From positions 86,014,627 through 86,078,626 of the forward strand of contig JBANSL010000004.1 of assembly GCA_037127255.1 (NCBI GenBank): a DNA stretch of 64,000 nucleotides, in the 5' to 3' direction. Shown here piece after piece: positions 1 through 11,527 of the stretch. Within the stretch, counting starts at the first letter, position 1; every line of letters begins with the position of its first letter. The notes under the pieces are model-generated. The model did no database searches. It saw nothing but the letters and a program-made list of their open reading frames with translations, and was not told where the DNA came from. This DNA comes from Persicaria tinctoria. Lineage: Eukaryota > Streptophyta > Magnoliopsida > Caryophyllales > Polygonaceae. A program made the translations under genes and the position numbers.

Positions 1-1290
1 GAAAGGACATCAAATAACCACTTTTTCTTTTCTTTTTTCAATATTTTAAAAATAAAAAGGAAAAACGATGATTATGCTTTACCGTAAATGCCCTTCCTTT
101 TGAGTCAAAATTACACGGGTGGGCCCATCGATAGGACGCTGCAGTGGGGCATTGTTGTAAATAGTGGAAAGGGACGAGGGTGGAATGGGAAACAGTGAAA
201 ATAGGGTGGGTCAGGTGCGACGTACCACTTTTGTCGATTACTCTAACGGGAGCGAAGTAAAGGGGGAATCAGTTAACGCGCTTTCATAGCGCGTGGACTT
301 GACGCGATATTTTAAAGATGGCAACCGAGAGTGCCGGTCGTAATTTTTTCCTTTTTCTGAGTGAATCATTGCCTAATTTAAGATATTTTTTGTTATTTCG
401 GCAAAAATAAAATATCACTGTTTGACTTATTTACTTCGGTGACAAGTTTTTACCGTATCCTACGGTGTGATAATTTTTTATTATTATTATTAAAAATGAA
501 AACTCAAAGTTTTATCAATTTTCGCCACATTTACGGGGATAAACTGATAAACTGTTAACTGAAATTCCTTAAATTTATGCAAGATTATCTTAGATTTTGA
601 GATTTTTTAAAAACTAAAACTTTCAAATTTTAAGTTAACGCCAATTTAGAGAGGGAAAATCAGTCACAAATGGATAATTCAGAATCAATTTTACATTCTT
701 AGGATATTTTCAATAGTTTTTTCAAAAAAACATATTATTTGAATTATTTTTTACTTAAATTTCAAACATTATTCACATTTTGAATATTAAGATAATTATT
801 TATTATTTACTTTTGATCAATATTTATATTTTTTATTTTAGAAAATGATATAAAAATCTATTAAACTAAAAAGTACTTAAGTTTTTAAAGAAGTCGAAAG
901 CCTCCTAAATGGAAAAAAAAACTGATGAAATGCTCTTTAGATTATGAAGGAAAAGGGGTCCATTTTACATCTCCTTCAATCACATTACACTTTTTTTTTA
1001 TTAGCAAACTATATAACATGAATTTATTTTGAATTATTGCTTTTTAGCCTAAAAGTTCTTATCTCAGCCATTATAAAATTCGGAAGGAATTTGCACCCAA
1101 AAAAATAAATTCGGAAGGAATAAAAAAACTTTTTCCTTGTGAGTGTCATGCCACACTATAATCCACACAAAAGGGCTAAAAATGTACCATTCTTTCATGT
1201 CATTTTAAAGATTGTTTTTCAAATATGTACTGTAAATTAAAGCCAAATCATACTCCTGATTTAACATTTTTACATCATCTTAATTTAAAT
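1..1290. other. AT-rich intergenic DNA, no gene seen
   Basis: No reading frame with recognisable protein sense was found. Bases 100-330 are richer in GC and hold short G/C words like those found near plant promoters, so this could be the flank of a gene outside the window. The rest is AT-rich with many short homopolymers. Confidence 0.5.
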
Positions 1291-1299
1291 CATACTGGA

Positions 1300-2045
1300 G
1301 GGTAGAGTGGAAGGGATTTCGTTTTAGTAGGACAAAGACCGAGTACGTGCAGTTTCGTTTCAGAGAGTTTGGAGATTCAGATGAGTCAATTTTTGTTGGG
1401 GGAAGATATTGAAAGAGTATTTCAAGTACATGAGCTCATTTATTCAAAACGACGGGGGTATCGATAGGGATGTAGAGCACCGGATTCGGGCAAAGTGGTT
1501 GCGATGGAGGAGGGCGTTGGGTGTGCTTTGCGATGAGAAAGTTCCGGCAAAATTGAAAGGGAAATTCTACAAGGAGGTTGTTCGACCAACGTTATTGTAT
1601 GACTCTGAAGGTTGGTCTATTATCAAAGTTCAAGATCAAAGTATATGTCAGTGGATGAGATGAGGATTTTGTGTTAGATGAGTGGACTTACACACGAGAT
1701 TGGACAAAATAAAAAAATGTCAACATTAGGAGCAAGCTTGGAGTTACTAGTATCGAGGATAAGCTGCGGGAGACCGAGTTGGGTTGGTTTGGACACGTTC
1801 GGAGGAGACTACCTTCAGCACCGGTGTGTAGAGCGAGAGTTTAGATCTGAGAGTGTTCCAAAGGGGGAGAAGTAGATCGAAAAAGAGTTGGACGAAGGTT
1901 AATTATCAGACATGACCTCAATGTTCTGAACCTTTTGGGAGATTTGACTCTAGATAGAGACCACTTGCGGACTACGGTAATAATTAGAGAAGTATACGAG
2001 AATATGGTTACCCCTTATTCAAATTGGAAATTGAAATGAGAAAAA
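1300..2045 (+). pseudogene. Degenerate LINE (non-LTR) reverse-transcriptase C-terminal region
   Basis: Broken frames together spell the plant LINE reverse-transcriptase tail in the usual order. First comes KTEYVQF (about 1339), then a stretch matching '[23 protein letters not shown]' in family layout, then [29 protein letters not shown], and later IEDKLRETELGWFGHVRRR (another frame, about 1755-1810), ending near DRDHLR (about 1960). At least three frameshifts or stops separate these blocks, so it cannot be expressed. The catalytic YADD block and the endonuclease domain are absent, so only the 3' part is present. The family call rests on remembered LINE consensus. No flanking target duplication was identified. 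Confidence 0.8.
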
Positions 2046-2166
2046 CAAAACCATTTTTGTATGAAAAGTTGATAAAAGATGATACTGTAGTAATTAAATT
2101 TTATAACGATGTATCTTGTATTATAAATGGGTTGCATTCATTTTTTCCATTTTCCTTGTATTATAA

Positions 2167-2487
2167 GGCCTCATTTGGTTAGTCAGTAAAAAACCCAGGA
2201 AGTTTAAAAACTAGGATATATTCTTGTTAAAATGAAAAGAAATTCAACTTCCTAGGAATTTCAATTCCCCCAAATCGTAGGAAGTTCACTTACATAGAGG
2301 GGACTAGGTAAGCTCAACTTTCACCAATTTTTAATGTGAATTTCTTTATTTTCCTATTTATATTTCTAAAACCAAAATTTAATCAAACAACTTTTTTCAA
2401 ATCATGAGAAGTGTATTTCACGGGAATTCAATTCATAAGAAGTAAATTTTCAAAAATTGTACTTCCCGCATTCAATCAAACGAACCC
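2167..2487. mobile_element. Tourist-like MITE (PIF/Harbinger type)
   Basis: About 321 bp of non-coding DNA flanked by TAA (2164-2166 and 2488-2490), the target duplication typical of PIF/Harbinger MITEs. The termini are inverted: GGCCTCATTTGGTT at the left and the complement of GGGTTCGTTTGATT at the right (10 of 14 match). Terminal GG-Y-Y-N-N-TTTGGTT is the usual Tourist pattern. It has no coding capacity. Confidence 0.55.
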
Positions 2488-3538
2488 TAATAAATGTATC
2501 TTGTATGAAACTGTCTTTTATAGCTCAATTCGGAAAATTTTCATACGGAGTACTCCGTATTAGATAAAAAAAAATAGATCAAATAAAAATAATATTAAAA
2601 TAATTTATATTTTAAAAATACTTCTCTACCCTCTACTATTACCTTACTCCGTAAGATATAGGTTAGAAAAATTGAAATAAAAGTACTCATAAAACATGAC
2701 TCCGTATAAGTTACAGGCGTAAACCGGACCAGTCGGTAAGCAAAGTCCGTAACGAACGTTTAGACTCTGATTAACGGCGTTGTCCTTTTAGAGCTCTTTA
2801 CCGTCATCATAATAGATGACATCACTTTCGCCATCTTCTTTTGTCGCTTTCCCATTTTTAACACAAAAAAGGGAAACTATTATTTTCACCCCTACTTTGT
2901 CCTCTACCTCCCAAAACACTCCACCACAGTAACTTCCAACTCCGGTGGGTCCCACGGAGATGGGCCACCCCCCCCCCCCCCACTAAACGCCTAGCAAAAG
3001 AGCACATTCATTTTCTACCCTTGTTGGGCCCACCCCTTATAATGCGTGGGGTCCCCCAATTGGAGGGTCAGGAGGGGTAAACTGGTAACACCATCAATTA
3101 AATAATAAAATAAATAAAATACTAAAAAAGGGGTAACACCATCAATTAAATTAAATAAATAAAATACTATAGTAAAAAAGGGGTGCACTAGTTCCGAGGT
3201 TGCTGTATCCCAGCAAAGGAGCCTGACCGTGGGATCGCGGGCAGGTAGCCAGCACCTGCCCAGCCCGTCACGTAGTTTTGGGCGGTACACGTGTAGAGTG
3301 AGGACCGTACAAGCCATACCACGAAGGTCGCCGTGGTGGTGCCGCGTGTCAGTGATGGTGTGCTGGGCACCGTAGCTAGCTGAGAGGCCTGAGACACCCT
3401 CCCTCACCTCACGTCTGCACTGCACCATTAACACCACTGACCACTGCCTAATTTTGGTGTTCCATTACTCCACTCTACATCTTTCCGCTTTTAATTGTTT
3501 TATTTTACCAATTTTTTCCAATACTCCAATTAAAAATA
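2488..3538. other. Intergenic DNA with a GC-rich patch (about 2930-3440)
   Basis: Contains AT-rich DNA with small ACTCCGTA remnants (2547-2562, 2640-2655) that look like Stowaway ends, then a GC-rich patch with a run of C (about 2969-2982). The minus strand of the patch is open for up to 140 codons (3015-3437), but its composition is odd and no domain is recognisable. I do not call a gene. Confidence 0.4.
3084..3182. repeat. Two-copy tandem repeat, 48-bp period
   Basis: The word GGTAACACCATCAATTAAAT starts at 3084 and again at 3132. The following AT-rich stretch ending in AAAAAAGGGG is also repeated with small changes. Confidence 0.75.
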
Positions 3539-3686
3539 CGGTTCGACTATATACACTCCAATCATGCACGTGGACGTGCATGATTAAAAGGGGTTAATTT
3601 TTTTTAAAATATTAATTAGACACAAGGGTTGTACGTCCTTAAGGACGTGCAATTTTAACCTTGTGATTTATGGTGTATATATAACC
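3539..3686. repeat. Small foldback element with internal hairpins
   Basis: GGTTCGACTATATACAC at the left is roughly inverted as GTGTATATATAACC at the right (3673-3686). Inside are a perfect 11-bp palindrome with a 2-base loop (3561-3584) and a second short palindrome around ACGTCCTTAAGGACGT (about 3633-3648). It is non-coding and MITE-sized, with no family assigned. Confidence 0.45.
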
Positions 3687-3703
3687 ACACCCTAAAAATA
3701 TAA

Positions 3704-3983
3704 GAGTGTGTTTGAATTCCAAATGCATTATGTTTATAATGCAAAATGATAAGACGGTGTTTGATTGACCCAATTTTTAAGGTGTTTAAATTATGATGTT
3801 TTTGGATTCTACGATGTTTTAATTATAATGCAATTATTTTATCACAATTTATGTGATTATTTGGTTAAATTACGATTTTACCTCGCTTTTTTCAATATTT
3901 TTATTTTTAGAATCAAACGGACACATAAAACGAAGTAGAATAATTTCATTATAATTAAAATGCAATGAAATCCAAATACACCC
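3704..3983. mobile_element. Tourist-like MITE
   Basis: 280 bp flanked by TAA on both sides (3701-3703 and 3984-3986). The left end GAGTGTGTTTGAATTC is inverted at the right as GAAATCCAAATACACCC. The TGTGTTTG core resembles the Tourist terminal pattern. It is non-coding. Confidence 0.55.
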
Positions 3984-4079
3984 TAAAATGCTTACCTTTT
4001 TTTTTATCACGTATTTTAAATAGATAAAAATTATATAAAATATTAAAATAATGCAATAAAAAATTAAATATTTTATATA

Positions 4080-4325
4080 CTACTCCATTTGTTCGGAAAA
4101 AATTGTTATTTTTGTTCAAAAAAACTTATTATTGTAGGTATTTTTTTTAATGTTGTTTCGAGATTTGGTAGGAAAAAAAAATCGATTAAGATTCGATCTT
4201 AACTTTTATTGTTAATATATGTTTTTAAAAAAAATATATATAATATAATTATTTAAAAATATACTCCAATTTAAAATATAAGATACTTAAGAAGTTTAAA
4301 TAATTTTTCGAAAGCAACGGAGGTA
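4080..4325. mobile_element. Degenerate Stowaway-like MITE
   Basis: The left end TACTCCATTTGTTCGG and right end CGAAAGCAACGGAGGTA are imperfect inverted repeats of the Stowaway CTCCCTCCGT pattern, with TA at both edges. The element is about 245 bp, AT-rich and non-coding. Confidence 0.55.
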
Positions 4326-4810
4326 TGAGAGAGACGAGTTATGTGGGAAAATAAATTAATTAAGTGAAAATAAATTAATTATCCAAAACGTGTCGTATTA
4401 CTTAGTCAAATATGCGTTTTATAATGTATTATACTCCTTGGAGAGGGTAATTGGTTGTTTGGAAATATTTGGCTTTGTAAGATTATAATTACATTTATAA
4501 TTTATGTTTTAAAGGTTTAGGTTAAGAATTTTAATCGATTTTTTTTAAAAAAAAAGATTCTATATAAAATAAAGAAATGACCTTATGAAAGCCCTATTAA
4601 GAAAGTTAAAATAATTTAATTTTAAAAAGTATATTTCAATTAAGGTTATCCATCTATTCGTTTAGGGTATAGGATAGAAAAAAAAACCCGAAAAATATAT
4701 AAAGTATCTTTTTTGGTCCAGGAATATATAAAGTATCTAAATACCAAAAATAATACATAAACAAAATTGTCAAAACTACGGAGTACTACGTATAAGACAA
4801 GGATTGAGAT

Positions 4811-5556
4811 TCAAAGAGAGCATAACTAGCTATCTATAAAAATATATAAAAAATAATTTATTATTAATTAAAATTTATCTTTTAAATAATTACAGTATTT
4901 ATTTTCAGTCAGAGAAATATATGTTCACAAGTACTCTCTTACTTTCTAATTTTCTACGCCTATTTCTGTCTTAAAATATAAGTCGTTTTACTTTTTAATT
5001 ATATTATTATTACTTAAAATAATAAATTTATTACTTCAAAGAAAGCATAACTAGCTATCTATAAATTAAGGCTCTCCTAGGGGTGTGGAAATGCTCCTGG
5101 AATATAGAGCTACTTCAATATGATATTCTTTTAGACATTTCGTCCTTCTCTTATGTAGCTATATATTCATCATATTTTCAGGGAATCGAATGCAGTGGCT
5201 GACTATCTCGCGCGCAGTGCACATGCTTCCCCTGCCGACGACAGCTACGACGACGATCCAGAGCTCGGTGCTCTCATCCGCAAGGATGCGCTAGGAAGGA
5301 GTCCTGCTGCGGCCGACCCGACCTAAATTTTACTTTGCGTCAAAAAATATATATATATATATATATATATAATATAATTTATTATTAATTAAAATTTATC
5401 TTTTAAATAATTACAGTATTTATTTTCAGTCAGAGAAATATATGTTCACAAGTACTCTCTTACTTTCTATTTTTCTACACCTATTTCTGTCTTAAAATAT
5501 AAGTCGTTTTACTTTTTAATTTTATCATTATTACTTAAAATAATAAATTTATTACT
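4811..5556. repeat. Direct duplication (~225 bp) interrupted by an insertion
   Basis: A block starting TCAAAGAGAGCATAACTAGC (4811) and running to about 5035 is followed at once by a second copy starting at 5036. The second copy is split after 30 bases (5065) by a 305-bp insertion and resumes at about 5371, continuing to 5556 at more than 95 percent identity by eye. The duplication is therefore a tandem one that was later interrupted. Confidence 0.8.
5182..5336 (+). pseudogene. RNase H-like C-terminal fragment (LINE or host RVT_3 tail)
   Basis: After a splice-acceptor-like TTTTCAG (5175-5181) an open frame reads ESNAVADYLARSAHA, then an acidic tail DDSYDDDPELGALIRKD, and stops at TAA 5334-5336. 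The pattern E-x-N-x-x-A-D-x-L-A-R is the last conserved block of plant RNase H-like (RVT_3) domains in LINEs and related host proteins. It is much richer in GC than its surroundings and lies inside the insertion that splits the 225-bp duplication. It ends in a run of AT dinucleotides (5345-5370). No catalytic residues are retained. Confidence 0.55.
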
Positions 5557-7015
5557 AATAAATACTAAGTTTTCAAACATATTAATATTTTATACTCTAT
5601 ATATTCGCATTTTGCAGTTTAGTTAATTAAAATACATGTTACAAAGTCAAACGTCTTATATTTTTTTTTATCGGAGTGTAAAAAATAAAGCAATAATTTA
5701 TGTACATGAAAAAACTCTATTATATGTATGTGAAATTGGGAATCATGGTGGAGTAAGAGCTCTTGATCAAGCATTAGAAAGGTTAGAAGTTTCAAAATCT
5801 TGCTGAATGAGACCTCTAACTAAAAAAGAAAAAATTATTGCTCACTTACCTTTTTTTTATGCGTGAAAGTAACCCTTACATTAGTATTAATTGATTGATT
5901 GAATATTTCACTAAGTTTGGAAAATTTGACATACTCTATACAGGAGCACATAGTTTAAGTGTATACATCAAGTCTATTAGCAATACGTGTTTTTTTTTAT
6001 GAGCAAGATACATGTTTATAGTCCCTTTTCCTGGATGATAATTCAAGGTTTGCCTCACTCCATACTACTAGATCGAACCGGTCGACGCAAACCGATTTAT
6101 CTAGTACGAAGTTCTTGCCGACTGGGTCATGTGCTCGGGGTTCACCACCGAAGGTGTGTTCTTCGTCATAAAAAAAAGGATACATTTTATCTAATTGCAC
6201 TATAATCCTTTTCATTTTTTCCCTCTCTTGGTTTCCTTTTTTTTTCCAGTCGTCGAACAGAACGTACCGGGAATTGGCGCCTTCACGGTGCTCATACTTC
6301 CGGCCCCCGACCGAGCCTCCGCTAGCACTTGCACATTTATATGCGTGGACTGCATGATTCCATTGCGGACTCATCTTCGTTTTTCAGAGAGTTCAAAAGC
6401 CATATGAAGCAAAAAACAAAACCCTAGGAGAGAGATGAAGTAAAAAAGGCGCGGTTTGATAAATTCACAGGGGATTGGCGCCATTGATGTCTACTTTCTT
6501 GAGGTTTTAGAGAGAGGACTAATATTTGTATTGGTTTTCGTTACTTCTCCACCGAGAGTGACGATTCTGGCAACAACTTGAGTCGATGGGGACTAGTGGA
6601 GAACCGCTTGAGTACTCCGAGAGTTATTTTGTAAAAAAAATGACAAGAACCCCGAGTATTAAATACATAAATTTTATTTTGTCGCCTATCTTACCGTTAG
6701 ACTCACCCAAATCTATAACATCATTTTTTTGGCTCAATATTTAACCAAATAACTTAGATGTATTAATCAAATAAATTAGGCCTTAATGAAATTGTTGAAA
6801 CATTGAAAAACTAAACCATGTGGGTCTGGAGATCTTACTTCTTTAAATTCTTTTTGATTGCTCCGCCGCCTGCATATGGCAATGAGCTTTTTGGAGTTCT
6901 AAAATATTCCTTTTCAATTTTCCTAGCATATAATTAGGGTTTGAGGCTTTTGATTTTGGTACTTAGATCAACAAATGTTGATTATTTAAATGTTTAATTT
7001 ACACAAACTGCAAAC
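5557..7015. other. Intergenic, no gene supported
   Basis: Short frames on both strands around 5990-6410 overlap each other and match nothing I recognise. Two GGCGCC sites (about 6275 and 6477) sit in a moderately GC-rich patch (6040-6500). The rest is AT-rich. Confidence 0.4.
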
Positions 7016-7027
7016 AGAATCAAACTA

Positions 7028-7477
7028 GTTTTCTTTTCCTAGTGAAACAGATGATTGTGGGTATGGATGTGTTTGGTTTCGAAGGAGTTTGCAGTCTCGT
7101 AAGTCATGTTGATCAAGAGGACCGTGTTCGTGGCTTTCGAAAATCTCTTATTTCGGTGGGAGAACGTCGTTGGTTCACACTTCTCCAAGAGAGGTCACAT
7201 TCTCGTGTTTCTGCTCCAGTTACGGCAGTGAAACGTCGTAGGTGCTTACTGGTTTCCCCGTGTTCTTACTATTCATTGTTTCAACCCGGAATCTCCATCG
7301 CTCTTCCGTCTAGACTTTTTTTTACTTTATTCGAGCAGGGTTAGGATATTTATGGTTTACATTGTTAGTATCATGACGATTAACTTGTTTGTCGCTCGTT
7401 TCGACCTCTCATTTTACTCGACATGACATTTGGTGTATTGGGTGTTTCGAATCTTTACCTTGATTAAAAAAAAAAAA
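7028..7477 (+). mobile_element. Poly-A-tailed retroposon insertion with 12-bp target duplication
   Basis: The 12-mer AGAATCAAACTA occurs at 7016-7027 and again at 7478-7489. The insert between ends in an A run (7465-7477). Poly-A plus a flanking duplication is the signature of target-primed reverse transcription, so this is a SINE, a truncated LINE or a processed transcript. The insert has a 100-codon frame (7042-7344) that resembles no family I know. There are no tRNA-like A/B boxes at its start, which argues against a classical SINE. Confidence 0.7.
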
Positions 7478-7489
7478 AGAATCAAACTA

Positions 7490-8125
7490 AGCCACCGGTG
7501 ATCATGAGGGCCTATGGTTGGTGCCGGTAGTGGGTGTTTCCTACTTAGGCTTACCATTTCATTTTTTTTAAATCTTTATTCCTTTTATTAAAACTTTTAT
7601 CACATGCTAAAATAATATAGTGTGGCAGAAAATTGCAACTTGTTATGATTTTATTGTTAGGAGAATTATTATTAGATTTTCGATCTTGTTATCATATAAT
7701 TTTATATTATAAGATGAAAGGAAGACAATGACCTGTCCAAAGTGGGATTTTGATTCTAAAGAATATTTTTTGTGTTTATTTTTGTGGACATTGACAGTCT
7801 CTATATTTTAATTAATGGTGGATCCTTGTCCAAGTGCACCGCCCTATTTTTTAAATCTTATTTGTATAAGCTTGTTATCAATTGGGGCTTATGATATGAC
7901 AAACTTAATGAAATTGTACCATGATAAAATAAAATAACAAATGTCAATCAATTGTCTAATTTTATGGGTCACCTATAAATATAATCTTTATATTAAATGC
8001 CCGGCTTTCACCAAATAATCAGGGTGATTTTGGTAGAGGACATTTTTTTAATATTCAATTAGCCACCTAGTCCATAAATCAATTTAATTAGTTTTGCCCT
8101 AGTCCCCTTCCCAATATGATGGGTT
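7490..8125. other. Intergenic, nothing recognised
   Basis: AT-rich sequence without a credible frame, hairpin or repeat family. Confidence 0.4.
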
Positions 8126-8155
8126 GGTCAATGGTCAACCGTTTGACCATTGACC
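8126..8155. promoter_or_regulatory. W-box palindrome (TTGACC cluster)
   Basis: GGTCAATGGTCAA (8126-8138) and its exact reverse complement TTGACCATTGACC (8143-8155) are separated by four bases. Further GGTCAACGTTGACC follows to about 8169. TTGACC/T is the core bound by plant WRKY factors, and here six TGAC cores fall within 45 bp. No adjacent gene was seen, so function is unproven. Confidence 0.45.
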
Positions 8156-9420
8156 GGTCAACGTTGACCAACTCATTTTGATGCCAACTTTTTTTTTATT
8201 TAATAGTGATGCCATATTTTACCGTTTTGATGCCAAAATTTTACTATATTTTATTTTCACTTTGATGCCATTTTTCTAATGAAATGATTGGATGTCACTT
8301 TTTTAATGTCACTTTTTTTAAACCTTGATGACATTTTTTGTTTACAGTAATGTCACATTGATCATTGATGCCATTTTTTTTACTGTTAACGACTGATGCC
8401 ACTTTTTTTTATGTCAATTTTTTGATAATATTTTTTTTACCGTGATGCCATATTTTTGATGATATTTTTTCAAAAGTAGTATTTTTGATGACATTTTTTC
8501 AAAGTAGTTTTTTGATGACATTTTTTCCATTAATGTGATACAATTTTTTCAAAGTGGTGTTTTGATGCCATTTTTCTAATGTAATTATTTGATGCCACTT
8601 TTTTTTAATTAAATCGTTTGATGCCACTTTTTTAATTTAATCAATTGTATAACAATATATTTTCATCGCTTCTACTTTTATTCACTGATGACACGTTTGT
8701 GATTATACTTCATTGATGCAATACCTTGTGGTGACATGTTTATTACATTTTTATTCATTGATGACATTTATGATTACACTTCATTGATCTCAATCATTCG
8801 TGATGACATTTTTATTTGTGACATATTTGTGATGACATTTTTATTATATTTTTATACAATTGATGACGCGGGAGAATAAAATGTAATTAGACTTCATTGA
8901 TGACATCTTTTATTGACGACTTTTATTCATGGATGATATTTGTAATTACAATTTATTGATCTCAATCATTTATGATGACATTTTTTGTTGATTACATTTT
9001 TATTGATGAAATATGAGCATAAAATGCGATTACACTCCATTAACGACCGATGCCACTTTTTTTTATGTCAATTTTTTGATGATATTTTTTTTACCTTGAT
9101 GCCATTTTTTTGATGAAATTTTTGCAAAGTAGTATTTTGATGATATTTTTTTCAAAGTAGTATTTTGATGACATTTTTTTCTTTAATGTGATACAACTTT
9201 TTCAAAATGGTGTTTTGATGTCATTTTTATAATGTAATTATTTGATGCCACTTTTTTAATTAAATCGATTGATGCCACATGTTTTTAATTTAATCAATTG
9301 TATATCGATTTATTTTCATCGATTATACTTTTGTTCATTAAATTCATGGATGACATCTGTTATTACGCTTCATTAATCACAATTGTTTATGGTGACAATT
9401 TTATATAATTGATGGCATAA
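8150..9420. repeat. Decayed tandem-repeat field (TGATGCCA/TGATGACA plus T-run)
   Basis: About 1.2 kb consists of irregular units of TGATGCCATTTTTT or TGATGACATTTTT spaced roughly 15-40 bases apart. A longer segment is itself repeated: the block around 8385-8640 recurs at about 9040-9300 with the same order of units. This suggests an old satellite that grew by short-unit and then segment duplication. It is non-coding. Confidence 0.7.
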
Positions 9421-11200
9421 GAGCTTAAAACGTGGAATCAAAATATTGTCACCATATTACACATATATAAACATCTATTATAACATTCCCTCTTGTGTTA
9501 TTTATCGCTTAAAAACTCTCCTTTACAAAATAAAAATAAAACGGGTCAAAACCGGGATGGGATAAATAAGCGGATCAACATCTTAACACTAAACCGGTTT
9601 TGGGTACATAGAACCGGATCATAGCCGGTTTGCTTCTTCTTCTTCTTCCTCCCACCCTTCAATGGCGATTCTTCAATTCCAACTTCAATTTGAGACGTTT
9701 TAAACACAAATCTTATCTAAAACTCAATGTGGAACGTTACTAACTAATCAATTCGTGGTTTTGTTGATTAATCTAACCCGAAATCCATCCAAATTCTAAA
9801 ACCCCTCCCATGGCGACCCCCATAACTACCATTTCCGAATGAGGTAGAGCTCGGAATTAGTTTCATCGAGTTCTGAATTCACCTAGGAACATTTCCCCTC
9901 AAACATTTTTTCCCAAATCAACTCCAATCGAAAACCCCCAAATTTCAAATTTGAGGTAGCCGATGTCGTAACCGCCCGAAGCTCTGCCGTCGCCGCCCAG
10001 GACCACCGGGAGCCTCGCCGCCCTTCGCCGGCATCACCACCACCCAGAGCGGGCGCCACCGAGCCTAGTCGAGCCGCTGCAGCCGCGCCACGACCAGTTG
10101 CAGGCGAGGGAGCTGTACGTTTAACAGGGGAGGGTGCTCGAGGAAGAAGATGCTAAAAAAAAATTAAAAGGGTTGGTTGCTCCTAATAAACAAATTAAGG
10201 GGGCTAACTACCTAAACAAAAATGTCAAAAAGGTTCATTTCATCGAATTTCCTCAATAATCAACACTTACCACTTAGATGTTATTTTCTCAATTACCATG
10301 TGGTTATAATATGTTGGCCATTCATATTAAAATCATTTTTACTATTTACATACGGTTTTTAAAATAATAAAAAAATTATATAAAATATCAATTTTTTTTA
10401 TTCATGTTTAAAAATAATTTCATATAGTTCAAATTAGTAATAATTATGAAATTATTTTAAAAAACTAATTCAAAAAGTTGATATTTTATATAGTTTTTAT
10501 TATTTTAAAAAAACGAGTACATGTAATGGTGTAAATATCGTTTTACCAAATAGATGAATTATCTACCTCATGAAGTGAGATGCATCGACAAGAATGTCTA
10601 GAGTTTGAATTCATCATTAAAATCAATATAAAAAAAAAATAGCATTTTACTATGTTATTAACCTTGTTTAGCAAAGAGTGTCACCAGTTACCACTATAGT
10701 GTTTGTAAGAAAACGGATTTTCTAATCTATACTCTAAATGTTTAATGTATATGTTAAGCACGCCAACTTGGAAAAAAATCCGACTACTGAATTTACCAGT
10801 TTAGTCAGTTTTTAATTATTTTTTAAAAAGTTCGCCCATTTTCATTTAAGTTTTTTTTCCTAAGAAGTATTACATATAAATTAGACAAATCGAATTAAAA
10901 AAAACAAACTAAAAAAAGGTAGTTTAAACTTTAAAGGTTCCATTTTATAGTGTACTTTTTAAATAAAAGTAACAAAAGCACAAGTTGTTGAAACATGTTA
11001 AAAGTTGAAGCACATTTGTGATGTTTTTTTTTTGGGCCTAAGACATTTAATTAGTGACTTGTTGAAAAGAGACTAATACATATCCGCAAAGCACGGCGTA
11101 GTGCTTTATGGCTATATATGGTTAATGACTAATTTTGAACCAAGTAATTAACATTCACTTCGGTAGTTAATTCAGTTGCGATCCATTTTCTAAATAAAGA
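9421..11200. other. Intergenic with a GC-rich patch and a foldback remnant
   Basis: 9950-10150 is strongly GC-rich and open on the plus strand (an Ala/Pro/Arg-rich string ending at a stop near 10155) but has no recognisable domain. 10340-10525 is a near-palindrome whose inner words match the Stowaway-like element at 63618-63858, so it is a terminal-less copy. The remainder is AT-rich. Confidence 0.4.
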
Positions 11201-11336
11201 AGGGTCCCAAATATAACTCCATCTTTACATCTAATTTGTAATTTTAGATCTCAATCACTTATGAATTGTTCTCCTCTTTGAATTGATCACTTCCACTTCA
11301 AATTTTGTGCAAGCTTCACACCCATTTTCTCATAAG

Positions 11337-11465
11337 GTATATTGATCAAAGTATTTGTTTTTCCCACCTTCAAACTCACATCTTATGTTGGTAAATTAAT
11401 GTCAATTTAGATCATTTTGCACTTTTTTTTGTTTTAAGTGTTTGTGTGCAACTTCTTGATTGTAG
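11337..11465 (+). other. Probable 5'-UTR intron
   Basis: AAG|GTATAT at 11336/11337 and TGATTGTAG|GG at 11465/11466 frame a 129-base AT-rich stretch just upstream of the 738-codon CDS. The size and borders fit a plant leader intron. No transcript evidence is available. Confidence 0.45.
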
Positions 11466-11527
11466 GGTTGATAAATAGAGAGAGCAAGATCCAAGCTTGA
11501 AGGTGATAGATAGTTTATATTGGTCCC

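Noticed and set aside
3015..3437. 140-codon minus-strand frame in a GC-rich patch
   Set aside because: No recognisable domain. The C-terminal part runs through AT-rich tandem repeats, and the overlapping frame at 3188-3397 is equally open.
5997..6374. 125-codon minus-strand frame
   Set aside because: Overlaps two plus-strand frames of similar length, with no family resemblance and no splice or promoter context.
8150..9420. CRISPR-like regular array
   Set aside because: Spacing is irregular, units drift, spacers are low-complexity, and this is a plant nuclear sequence.
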